Positions 19,501 through 27,813 of a stretch of 64,000 nucleotides of DNA are shown here, piece after piece; the stretch's first letter is position 1, and each line of letters opens with the position of its first letter. The stretch spans positions 310,001 to 374,000 of the forward strand of contig JAGKWU010000001.1 in the NCBI GenBank assembly GCA_021151695.1, given 5' to 3'. Position numbers and translations under genes: made by a program. Under the pieces are notes generated by a model. That model saw only the letters and a list, made by a program, of their open reading frames with translations. It ran no database searches and was not told where the DNA came from. The DNA is from Cellvibrionaceae bacterium. GTDB taxonomy: Bacteria > Pseudomonadota > Gammaproteobacteria > Pseudomonadales > Cellvibrionaceae.

Positions 19501-19651
19501 AGACGTTATCGCGCACCCAGGCATCTGTGTAATCGCCATGGATGTTAACGCTGGTACTGGCTGGTAGAAGGCCGGTAACCGGGTGTTGTCGACTAAGAAT
19601 GACTGTATCTACTTCAGCGTATAAACGCTCTAACAGCTGGGTATGTTTCAT
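16535..19651 (-). CDS. Phosphorylase b kinase regulatory subunit alpha/beta-like (GH15-related) protein
   Basis: A 1038-aa protein without signal peptide. The N-terminal 400 residues follow the (alpha/alpha)6 pattern shared by GH15 glucoamylases and eukaryotic phosphorylase kinase alpha/beta subunits: [60 protein letters not shown]. The remaining ~600 residues are helical and match the extended C-terminal half of the kinase subunits better than a glucoamylase. In animals these subunits regulate glycogen breakdown; in bacteria no function is settled. The glycogen genes here are 40 kb away. It may be a catalytically active or inactive glucan-binding protein. It is monocistronic on minus and divergent from the propeller/GGDEF gene. 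Confidence 0.8.
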   Translation of the reverse strand: [1038 protein letters not shown]

Positions 19652-20186
19652 AGGAATCGCAATTCTGTTTATAAACCAATAATGCCAGCAATTTTAGATC
19701 TCAACTGGCCATATGGCGAATGTTGTTTATGGTCATTTCGTATTTTGCCATTACGAGGTGGCAATCAGATTATTAACAGGCTTCGTCGCGTCATATGCTC
19801 CATTAGTTTTACGTATAGTAACCTGCAAGCGGAGTGCCACATTACACGACACCAAGAGCAGAGGGCAAAGACAGTAGAACACCAGCACTATCAATCAGAA
19901 CCTCAACCGAACGCTGCACCAAAAATAGGCGAGACCATGGTTTTAGCGTCTCGTTTTCGAAGGCTTACTTCATACCTCAAAGCCCATATGGCACAAAATT
20001 CATCTTTTATTCGGCGAATTTACACAGACTGAACTAGACTTCAATGACTTGAGGTCTCGTTCATCGGTAGTACACCAGGTAATGATCAATCCGACCGATA
20101 AGGTCCATTGCTGGACGTTTAACGCTCTCCCTATGGGCAACCACATAAGACAGGCACGCAACGCCTACTGCTTAAGACCAGGCCCC
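19652..20186. other. Divergent intergenic region, little recognised
   Basis: This 535-bp stretch separates the phosphorylase-kinase-like gene (minus) from the propeller/GGDEF gene (plus). It should hold both promoters, but I see no clear consensus boxes. One hairpin is visible, CGAGAC (19930-19935) with GTCTCG (19948-19953) followed by TTTT, a weak terminator-like element with no gene in front of it. Short open frames here have no signs of being genes. Confidence 0.4.
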
Positions 20187-23100
20187 ATGCCATTACTGAA
20201 ACAGACACTAATACTTGCAATTTGGCTAGCACTCACAACCGGCTTGATTCCGGTTGCGCAGGCATCACCACCGGCCAACCTTCAATTTGTACGCCTGATG
20301 AATGATCAGGGCGTTTCTGTTGGCTCTGTTGAAGTTATTACGCAAGACCATTTTGGATACATTTGGATTGGCGGGGCAGATGGGCTTGTACAATATGATG
20401 GCTACAACTTCATTGCCTACCGCAACAAACCCAACGACGAAACAAGTTTGAGCAGCAATATCATTTGGGATATCCACGAAGACAAAAAGGGTGACCTTTG
20501 GATTGCTACCGACATGGGTGTCAATTTATTCAACCGCAACCTCGGTACCTTCACTCGCTTCCAAAATAATAAAAGCAACCCTGACAGCCTGATTGGAAAC
20601 TCCACACGCAGCCTCGCGGAAGATGCCAGCGGAAACCTGTGGATCGCAACCATTGACGGGCTTTCAAAATTTAATGCAACGCGAACCGCATTCACCAACT
20701 TTCAATATCAACCAAATGAAAAAAATGGCCTAACCAGTAAGGAATTACGCACCCTGCGTATGGATAGGGATGGCTCTACTCTGTGGATCGGCCATTACGC
20801 CCGTGGGCTCAATCGCATGAACACGCTCACCGGTGAAATTACACCTTATGCTTACGATCTACACGACGGCACAGGCATGAGTTACGGAAAGCTGATCAGC
20901 ATCTTTCAAGATAAAGAAGGATTCATCTGGCTGGGTACAGACGGAGGCGGACTCAACCGCCTCAATCCAGTAACAGGAGAGTTTAATTATTTCATTGCGG
21001 ACAACGCCAACCCCGATGCACTTAGCCAGAACGCCGTTACAAGCATTACCGACGATGACCAGGGAAACCTCTGGATCGCCACAGAAGGCGGCCTGAATTA
21101 TCTTGATCGCACAACAATGAAATTCATTCACTATCTCCATAATCCCAACCTCAAATACAGCCTCGGCAGCAACAACTTGCACAGTGTTTTTGTAGATTCC
21201 AATCATGACTTATGGGCCGGAAATTTTCCGGCGGGCGTGAATTTCCTCGACACGTCGAAAATGGTATTCCGGACATACCGCAGCGACCCCAACAATCACA
21301 ACAGCCTCAGCAACGGTTCAGTGCTATCAATTGATGAATTTCCTGAAGGCGTGCTTTGGTTAGGCACTGATGGAGGTGGATTAAATCGCTTCGATATTAA
21401 TAAAGAGAAGTTCTCATGGTTTCCCTACAACCCCGACAACAATCAATCCATGAAGGCCCAAGCCATATTAAGCCTACAACATAACGCGGATGGTAGCTTG
21501 TGGATGGGAGCATGGCACGGCGGCCTCAACCATTTTAATCCAACAACCGGCCAAGCCAAACAATATGATTTCACTGGCACACCCGGAAGCCTTACAAACG
21601 ATAATATTTGGACTCTCTGCCTGGACTCCAAACAAAATCTCTGGGTAGGTAGTATCGGCGGAGCGGTGGATTTACTCCCATACAACAGCGATAAATTCAA
21701 AAATTATCAAAAGCAATTCCCTGGTGACTCCAGTTTTTTTGTGACATGGAAAATCTTCGAAGATCACCGTGGCGATGTATGGATAGGCACTAATGATGGG
21801 TTAGGGCGATACAATCCAGCAAAAGACAGATTCGAATTTTTCCGACATGATCCCAAAAATCCTAAAAGCATCAGCTTCGACGTAGTACTCGATATCACTG
21901 AAGACAACAGCCAAAGATTATGGATTGCCACTCGTGGCGGCGGATTGAATTTATTTGATCGCGAAGCCGAAACCTTTACCAGTTTTCGCGAAAAGGATGG
22001 TTTACCGGACGATATTGTCCGCTCCTTAAAAGCCGACAACCTGGGAAATATTTGGCTGGGCTCCGCCAGTGGCCTTACGCAATTTAATCCCGATACAAAA
22101 AAAATCGTTAATTACAATGAAAAGAATGGATTACAAGGTAATCTGTTTAATTTTTCGTCGGCATTAAAAACCCGCAAAGGTGAAATGGTATTCGGCGGCA
22201 CTGAAGGCTTCACCATTTTTGATCCCGCGAAATTAACCTCCAATGTTTTCGTCCCTCCTGTGACAATCGTGGACTTCCAAATTTTCAATAAACACGTTGC
22301 TGTAGGTCAACATAATTCTCCGTTAACAAAAGTTATATCCCAAACAGATTCCATCACCCTCAACTATCAGCAAGCTGTTTTTTCGTTTTCATTTTCAGCG
22401 CTGAGTTATCGCAATGCCGAAAAAAACCGATTCGCTTATATGATGGAAGGGTTTGAAAAAGACTGGAACTATGTAGGTTCTGACAGACGTATCGCCACCT
22501 ACACAAACCTTAATCCGGGTGTTTATACCTTTAAGGTGAAAGCATCTAACAATGAGGGCGTGTGGAATCAAACGGGAACCAGCATCAAGTTACGCATACT
22601 GCCACCGCCCTGGAAAACCTGGTGGGCTTATCTGCTTTATTTTTTGCTCTGTGTTGGTGTTATGTATAGCTATGTAGTTTCACAGCGCCGTAAAACTCAC
22701 ATATTGGAAGAAAAGGTGCGAGAACGCACGGAAGAGCTACACCAAAAACACCAGCTTCTGGAAGAAGCCTATCTGCAATTAGAAAAAATTAGCCTGTCCG
22801 ATCCGCTTACAGGTTTAAGCAATCGCCGTTACTTGCAAAAGTTAATTCCTATGGATGTAGCGAAGGTACAGCGAGAGTACGATGACAAAGTAAACAGTCG
22901 ATCACCGCAAAAGATATCCCTGGACTTGGTGTTCTTTTTATTGGACGTAGATCATTTTAAATCGGTGAACGACATCCATGGGCACACTATCGGCGACCAA
23001 CTTCTTATTCAATTTTCCACATTGCTCACCAAAACCTGCCGGGAAACTGATTGCATTGTTCGCTGGGGCGGCGAAGAGTTTTTAATTGTTAGTCGGTTTT

Positions 23101-23459
23101 CTGATCGCGCAGAAGCACCGCTGGTAGCCGAACGTATTCGCAAAGCGGTAGAAAAACATGAATTTATACTAGGTGAGGGCATAGCATTGCGTAAAACCTG
23201 TTCCATTGGTTTTGCCTGCTATCCATTTTTACCTGACAACCCGAAACTCTTGTCTTGGGAACAAGTTATCAATACCGCCGACCAAGCTCTCTATGCTGCC
23301 AAAAAATCTGGCCGCAATCGTGCGTTAGGAATCATGGCTTCAGACAATATCCAAACAACAACTCTTTATCAGCGAATCAATAGCGACATAAAGAGCTTGA
23401 TTAACAATGGAGAGCTCCAGGTAATCAGTACCGGAAAAGAGGACTTTGACTGGCAATGA
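20187..23459 (+). CDS. Periplasmic two-component-propeller/Y_Y_Y sensor diguanylate cyclase
   Basis: About 1090 aa. A signal peptide (MPLLKQTLILAIWLALTTGL...AQA) precedes some fourteen ~45-residue beta-propeller repeats of the type 'D..G.LWIGT..GGLNR.N', such as GFIWLGTDGGGLNRLNP and GNLWIATEGGLNYLDR. A Y_Y_Y domain follows (near FEKDWNYVGSDRRIATYTNL), then one transmembrane helix (TWWAYLLYFLLCVGVMYSYV), a coiled coil and a GGDEF domain with SLSDPLTGLSNRRYL and the active-site loop RWGGEEF. The loop is intact, so it should make c-di-GMP on periplasmic ligand binding. This sensor layout is typical of hybrid two-component systems that detect oligosaccharides; here the output is a cyclase. In-frame upstream ATGs at 20049 and 20133 exist, but only 20187 gives a clean signal peptide. 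Confidence 0.9.
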   Translation: MPLLKQTLILAIWLALTTGLIPVAQASPPANLQFVRLMNDQGVSVGSVEVITQDHFGYIWIGGADGLVQYDGYNFIAYRNKPNDETSLSSNIIWDIHEDKKGDLWIATDMGVNLFNRNLGTFTRFQNNKSNPDSLIGNSTRSLAEDASGNLWIATIDGLSKFNATRTAFTNFQYQPNEKNGLTSKELRTLRMDRDGSTLWIGHYARGLNRMNTLTGEITPYAYDLHDGTGMSYGKLISIFQDKEGFIWLGTDGGGLNRLNPVTGEFNYFIADNANPDALSQNAVTSITDDDQGNLWIATEGGLNYLDRTTMKFIHYLHNPNLKYSLGSNNLHSVFVDSNHDLWAGNFPAGVNFLDTSKMVFRTYRSDPNNHNSLSNGSVLSIDEFPEGVLWLGTDGGGLNRFDINKEKFSWFPYNPDNNQSMKAQAILSLQHNADGSLWMGAWHGGLNHFNPTTGQAKQYDFTGTPGSLTNDNIWTLCLDSKQNLWVGSIGGAVDLLPYNSDKFKNYQKQFPGDSSFFVTWKIFEDHRGDVWIGTNDGLGRYNPAKDRFEFFRHDPKNPKSISFDVVLDITEDNSQRLWIATRGGGLNLFDREAETFTSFREKDGLPDDIVRSLKADNLGNIWLGSASGLTQFNPDTKKIVNYNEKNGLQGNLFNFSSALKTRKGEMVFGGTEGFTIFDPAKLTSNVFVPPVTIVDFQIFNKHVAVGQHNSPLTKVISQTDSITLNYQQAVFSFSFSALSYRNAEKNRFAYMMEGFEKDWNYVGSDRRIATYTNLNPGVYTFKVKASNNEGVWNQTGTSIKLRILPPPWKTWWAYLLYFLLCVGVMYSYVVSQRRKTHILEEKVRERTEELHQKHQLLEEAYLQLEKISLSDPLTGLSNRRYLQKLIPMDVAKVQREYDDKVNSRSPQKISLDLVFFLLDVDHFKSVNDIHGHTIGDQLLIQFSTLLTKTCRETDCIVRWGGEEFLIVSRFSDRAEAPLVAERIRKAVEKHEFILGEGIALRKTCSIGFACYPFLPDNPKLLSWEQVINTADQALYAAKKSGRNRALGIMASDNIQTTTLYQRINSDIKSLINNGELQVISTGKEDFDWQ

Positions 23460-23694
23460 AGAATTCACTGAAGGGCACTAAGAAATTTAAAAGTGGTTTA
23501 TTTATCAAAAAGTTACGATTTAACATAATATACATTATGCGAAATACAGTAAAATTTGTTGGTGCCAGGCTAACACCAATACCAATCCTTTGCTCTCACA
23601 AAATTGCCTTTTCACCACCCTTAATCCTATTTACACCATCCCTGGTGATCATGGTGCCTCAATTAGTTCACAGCCCAGCAACTTGCGCGTTGAG

Positions 23695-23752
23695 GTCGCG
23701 TGAAAAAATTATGTCTTTCATGCTGTTCTAACGCAGAATTTTTTCACGCGAC
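23695..23752. terminator. Perfect 16-bp inverted repeat between convergent genes (bidirectional terminator?)
   Basis: GTCGCGTGAAAAAATT (23695-23710) is exactly complementary to AATTTTTTCACGCGAC (23737-23752) across a 26-nt spacer. It lies between the 3' ends of the GGDEF gene (plus) and the esterase gene (minus), 11 bp from the latter. Position suggests a bidirectional terminator, although the A/T-rich part is on the loop side rather than after the stem, so another role is possible. Confidence 0.5.
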
Positions 23753-23763
23753 TGAATTGGTCG

Positions 23764-24618
23764 TCAGTTGAACCTATCAAAAAAGGCCTTGGACTCCTGT
23801 GCCGAAAAAGCTGGGAACCAATGGCCGCCTGTATCCGTGCCGCACCACACTACGGGCTTGCCGCTGGCGCAGCCCTGGTATTCTACGCAGCCGTTGCTAC
23901 CCAAAGGCAATGTGGAGGCACCGCAGCTGTTGCGTGTGAGGAACGTATTGCGGGCTTCTTCTCCTGCCGAATAAGGCACCACATTGTCATCTTTGGCGTG
24001 AATGAACAGAGCCGCTACCTTGTATGAAGAATTGGCGCAACCGCTCCAGAGTGAACCGGCTATGGGCACTATGGCTCGCACCAGGTCGCCCATCTGGCAC
24101 CCTATGGCGTTGGACATCATGCCGCCGAAGCTAAACCCGGTAGCAAAGACGCGCAGGGGGTCGGTACAGGTACCCTGTTGTACCTGGCTGATCATGGAGC
24201 GCAAGAAACGAATGTCGCGATCGCTTGTGTTGGCCCAACCCGCATCCAATCCCTGCGGGGCCAGGAAGATGGCATTACCGCCGTACAAACCCTTGAGCCC
24301 CAAAAATCCGCTCCAGCCGTAGATATCAGCGGCGCTGCCATCGCGCCAATGCAGACCGATGATCACCGGATAAGCCTTATTGGGATCGTAGTTGAGCGGC
24401 ATCTCGATCCAGTAGCTGCGTTGGGTGCTGTCGCTGGTAAGCGATTGCAGACCAGTGGAAAACTTGGCCGCACTGCCGCAGCCCGAGGTGCTCGCCGCTG
24501 GCGGCGTGACGGACGCCGAAGACGTTGTTGATGACGCAGCTGACGAGCTACCAGTGCCCTGTCCACCACCACAAGCAACAAGTGCGGTGAGAAGCAGCGC
24601 GGCAAATACATATCTCAT
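23764..24618 (-). CDS. Lipoprotein esterase, CE1/LpqC (feruloyl esterase/PHB depolymerase-like) family
   Basis: A 284-aa outer-membrane lipoprotein candidate. The signal ends in lipobox ALVAC with Cys16. A Gly/Ser/Thr-rich tether to about residue 46 leads into an alpha/beta hydrolase. The nucleophile elbow is GFSFGGMMSN (Ser163) and the histidine is in TDTGGHWFPAF. Several cysteines (NSCGASTLPLGSNGCVEYQG) suggest disulfides in the lid region. The family removes ferulate or acetate from plant polysaccharides. It starts 33 bp after the first halogenase gene on the same strand and may be the last gene of the TonB-receptor unit. Confidence 0.82.
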   Translation of the reverse strand: MRYVFAALLLTALVACGGGQGTGSSSAASSTTSSASVTPPAASTSGCGSAAKFSTGLQSLTSDSTQRSYWIEMPLNYDPNKAYPVIIGLHWRDGSAADIYGWSGFLGLKGLYGGNAIFLAPQGLDAGWANTSDRDIRFLRSMISQVQQGTCTDPLRVFATGFSFGGMMSNAIGCQMGDLVRAIVPIAGSLWSGCANSSYKVAALFIHAKDDNVVPYSAGEEARNTFLTRNSCGASTLPLGSNGCVEYQGCASGKPVVWCGTDTGGHWFPAFSAQESKAFFDRFN

Positions 24619-24651
24619 ATTTTTTTCCTTATTAAATCAAAAATAATTTAA

Positions 24652-26184
24652 TTAAATAGTGTAAAGGCTGCGAAGAAATTCGCTGTGATCAGAAATTTTT
24701 TCTGTAGCTTTTGCTATGGTATTTTTTATATGCATTACATATTGAAAACTGTCATCAAGATGCAAAGAGTTCGTGAGAGGATCATAGGCCCTTGGTTCAA
24801 CACCCTGCCCCATGAGCACTGCCAGCCAGCTGTCGTCAGTGAAAATATCAACCTCTGCTCGCACTACTCTTCCATAGGATTTAAATAGATTTATTTTTCT
24901 TTGAAGTGAATCTGGAATTTCCATGGCACCACAATGCCGCCAAAAAGGTGTGTCAGAGCGATTGGTTGCTTTATAGTGCAACAGGATAAAATCCCGGATG
25001 GTTTCATATTCACTGGACATTGAGCGGTTATATTCGTCTATCTCGTTTTGCGAAAACGACATATCCGGGAAAAGCGCCAGCAACTTTGAAATACCGGATT
25101 GGATGAGATAAATTGAAGTGGATTCAAGCGGTTCGATAAACCCACCGGAGAGACCTATAGCAACACAATTTTTATCCCAGCATTTTTTTCTGCGCCCTGT
25201 AGTAAACTTTATAAATCGCGGTTCAGCCAGGGCTTCGCCAGCAATGCCTGACATCAGCCGTTGCGACGCCGTTTCGTCGTCCATAAATTTACTACAATAA
25301 ACATGTCCATTTCCCACGCGATGTTGCAGAGGAATCTCCCATCGCCAACCGGCCAGGTCAGCTGTGGCGCGCGTATAAGGAACGGGATCTGCGACACTTT
25401 TTGAAGGAACAGCAATAGCCCTGTCACAGGGCAAATAGTGTTGCCAATTTTCATAGCCCGCTTTTAACGATTGTTCAATCAATAAGCCTCGAAACCCACT
25501 GCAATCAATAAAAAGATCACCGCTAATCCCCCGCCCGTCTTCCAGTTTTACTGACTCCAAAAATCCATCATCTTCACGTTGATGGACAGAAATAATTTTT
25601 CCTTCAATACGTTTAACGCCTAATTTTTCCGCATACTCGCGCAGGTATTTCGCATAAAGTCCGGCGTCGAGGTGATAGGCATACTTTAAAGTGGAAAACA
25701 CCGAGTTTGCGTCGGCTGAAAACCTGGCAAAGCGACCTTTGAGTGCCGCTTGGGTGCAAAGATTGTAGCTCCAAAGATCACCAACATTCGTCGCGGTTTT
25801 GGCTTCACGCGAAAGCCTCAACCAAAGCTGATGAAATTTAATCGCCTGGGCATCGAAACCAAAAGTCCCAAATGGATGGAAATATTTTTGCCCCAACTGA
25901 TTCCAGTCATTAAATTCAATACCGAGTTTGATGGCGGCCTGCGTCCGCTTCATAAACTCATTTTCATCGATTTCCAACAGCCGGTTAAACTGTCTGATCG
26001 ACGGTATAGTCGCCTCCCCCACACCTATAGTACCTATTTCATCCGATTCAATTAATGTGATGCTGACACCGGCATTAGGAATGAGTCGCGACAAGGCAGC
26101 AGCGCACATCCAGCCAGCTGTGCCTCCGCCTACAATGGTAATGTGTTGAATCTGGTCAGATTTATCATTATTTTGAAATTGCAT
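24652..26184 (-). CDS. Flavin-dependent tryptophan halogenase family protein (canonical motifs)
   Basis: A 510-aa FAD-binding protein. The dinucleotide motif is GGGTAGW (19-25). The conserved lysine that carries hypohalous acid in PrnA/RebH corresponds to Lys86 in AAIKLGIEF. The halogenase signature WxWxIP is present as WRWEIP (280-285), and GGFIEPLEST supplies the conserved Glu region. These genes often lie beside TonB receptors in carbohydrate loci of Xanthomonas, Caulobacter and Saccharophagus; the natural substrate is unknown. It begins 3 bp after the second halogenase gene, so both are co-translated. No flavin reductase gene is nearby. Confidence 0.9.
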   Translation of the reverse strand: MQFQNNDKSDQIQHITIVGGGTAGWMCAAALSRLIPNAGVSITLIESDEIGTIGVGEATIPSIRQFNRLLEIDENEFMKRTQAAIKLGIEFNDWNQLGQKYFHPFGTFGFDAQAIKFHQLWLRLSREAKTATNVGDLWSYNLCTQAALKGRFARFSADANSVFSTLKYAYHLDAGLYAKYLREYAEKLGVKRIEGKIISVHQREDDGFLESVKLEDGRGISGDLFIDCSGFRGLLIEQSLKAGYENWQHYLPCDRAIAVPSKSVADPVPYTRATADLAGWRWEIPLQHRVGNGHVYCSKFMDDETASQRLMSGIAGEALAEPRFIKFTTGRRKKCWDKNCVAIGLSGGFIEPLESTSIYLIQSGISKLLALFPDMSFSQNEIDEYNRSMSSEYETIRDFILLHYKATNRSDTPFWRHCGAMEIPDSLQRKINLFKSYGRVVRAEVDIFTDDSWLAVLMGQGVEPRAYDPLTNSLHLDDSFQYVMHIKNTIAKATEKISDHSEFLRSLYTI

Positions 26185-26187
26185 TTA

Positions 26188-27726
26188 TCACCTGCCGAAA
26201 CTATTTTTTTTCAACGCTTCTACCAGATCGCGATTCGATGGAAGGGACTGGCATGCAAATTCCGCTTGCTTTTGTATTTCATCAAAAGCTGCTTTGGCTT
26301 CCGCAAAATATTTAAAGGTTGTAGCCCTTGGTGACATATCTGTTTTGTATCCCATTCCGTACAAAACATATTGCCAACTGGATTCTGAAAATAAATCTAT
26401 ATTTTTATCAATATCAATTGGCATTGGTGGGCGGTGCCGCCAGCGTTCCAATAGCTCATGAAGGCTGTCGGGAATACTTGATCGGGAGGTGTTATCTATC
26501 CAGAACTCCGAATCTCTTCTATTGCTAATGCAGTAATGTAATTTTATAAAATCCAGGGTTCGTTCATAACGCCTGCGCATGATGTCATTATATTGTTTAG
26601 CCGCCGTTTCAAAATCCCCTCCCCAAGGGAAAAGATTTGACAGGGCAACCGCCGCCACCTCAATAAATATTATCCCGGTGGCCTCAAGCGGCTCAAAAAA
26701 ACCGCTGGAAAGCCCAATGGCGATGCAATTTTTTTTCCAATTTATTTCGCGATATCCTGCATCAAATGACAATTTCCTGGGTTCCAGGTGGTCAAATTTT
26801 TTACCTATATATTTACGCAGAATCTGTTCTGCCTCAGAGTCAGTGGCATGTGCAGAAGAATAAACATAGCCAACACCACGACGGTGATCTAAACCTATAT
26901 CCCAGGTCCATCCACTCGAATGGGCTGTAGATATTGTGTATGAAGCTATAGGTGAGTCAGGGTGATCATAGGGAACCTGAAGTGCTAAGGCGGTATCGCA
27001 AAATAATGTAGGGCGGCATGATTTAAAAGGAACACCTAGCGCGCCACCAATAAGTTTTGCTGCAAAGCCTGTGCAATCAATATAAAGATCTGCTTGCAGC
27101 TCTCCGTTGTTAGCTGAGGATACAGAGGCAATTGCACCATCTTCCGATAAAGTTACATCACCGATAGTGTCGACTATGTGGTGTACACCCATTGCAATAA
27201 TTTTTTTGCGTAGGAATTGGGCAAATTTGGTTACATCAAAATGATACGCATAATTTAACGGCCCCATATAATCCGCATGGGACAATAATTTGGGCGCTCT
27301 ATGGGCATCTGCGGCGATTTTTTGCGGTGTGTTTACTTCGTCCCAGTTAATGTTGTCACCCGCCACACCCATCAACCAGTAAGATAAGAGATCAATCCCG
27401 GAGGGCTCATGGGTTTCCTGAAATGAATGCAGATAGTGATCGGGCTTTTGTCCTGGTGAATAACGCCAATGGCAAAATTTAGCGCCTTGTTTAAAGGTTG
27501 CGTGACATTCCCGAATCATCTCCGCTTCATCAATTCCAATTCGCTTGAGCGTTTTTCGGATGGTTGGAAAGGTTCCTTCACCAACACCTAAAATACCTAT
27601 ATCTGCAGACTCGACCAATGTAATGACTACACCGTCCGAAGAGCCCACACCCAAGGTTCTTGCCAGATAGCCCGCCGTTAGCCAACCTGCGGTCCCACCA
27701 CCAATGATTAAAATACGTTTTGCCAC
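26188..27726 (-). CDS. Flavin-dependent tryptophan halogenase family protein (variant WxWxI motif)
   Basis: About 512 aa from a GTG at 27726, which follows a G-rich site GGGGGGGAGA; a TTG at 27738 would add four residues. It has IIGGGTAGWLTAGYLAR at the N-terminus and Lys79 in CHATFKQGAKF, the same number as the catalytic lysine of PrnA/RebH. The halogenase signature is altered: WTWDIG instead of WxWxIP (about 273-278). GLSSGFFEPLEATG keeps the conserved Glu. It is a paralogue of the next gene, 3 bp away. The altered motif could mean a different substrate, or monooxygenase rather than halogenase activity. Confidence 0.87.
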   Translation of the reverse strand: MAKRILIIGGGTAGWLTAGYLARTLGVGSSDGVVITLVESADIGILGVGEGTFPTIRKTLKRIGIDEAEMIRECHATFKQGAKFCHWRYSPGQKPDHYLHSFQETHEPSGIDLLSYWLMGVAGDNINWDEVNTPQKIAADAHRAPKLLSHADYMGPLNYAYHFDVTKFAQFLRKKIIAMGVHHIVDTIGDVTLSEDGAIASVSSANNGELQADLYIDCTGFAAKLIGGALGVPFKSCRPTLFCDTALALQVPYDHPDSPIASYTISTAHSSGWTWDIGLDHRRGVGYVYSSAHATDSEAEQILRKYIGKKFDHLEPRKLSFDAGYREINWKKNCIAIGLSSGFFEPLEATGIIFIEVAAVALSNLFPWGGDFETAAKQYNDIMRRRYERTLDFIKLHYCISNRRDSEFWIDNTSRSSIPDSLHELLERWRHRPPMPIDIDKNIDLFSESSWQYVLYGMGYKTDMSPRATTFKYFAEAKAAFDEIQKQAEFACQSLPSNRDLVEALKKNSFGR

Positions 27727-27768
27727 TCTCCCCCCCAATATTTTTTATTCGGTATCTTACGGAGAAAT

Positions 27769-27795
27769 AAAAAAGGAGGCTCTATTCAGAGCCTC
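27769..27795 (-). terminator. Strong intrinsic terminator between TonB receptor and halogenases
   Basis: On the minus strand GAGGCTCT-GAAT-AGAGCCTC (27795 to 27776) forms a perfect 8-bp stem with a 4-nt loop, then C and TTTTTT. It lies 18 bp past the receptor stop and before the halogenase pair. Most receptor transcripts should end here, leaving lower read-through into the halogenases and the esterase. Confidence 0.9.
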
Positions 27796-27813
27796 AAGCA
27801 GGACTACAGCAAA

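Noticed and set aside
19643..20032. 129-codon open frame in the divergent region
   Set aside because: No recognisable pattern or ribosome site, and it overlaps the 5' end of the opposite-strand gene.
23456..23731. 91-codon open frame overlapping the GGDEF stop
   Set aside because: Its composition shows no domain, signal or helix pattern, and it covers the inverted repeat. An ATGA overlap alone is not enough.
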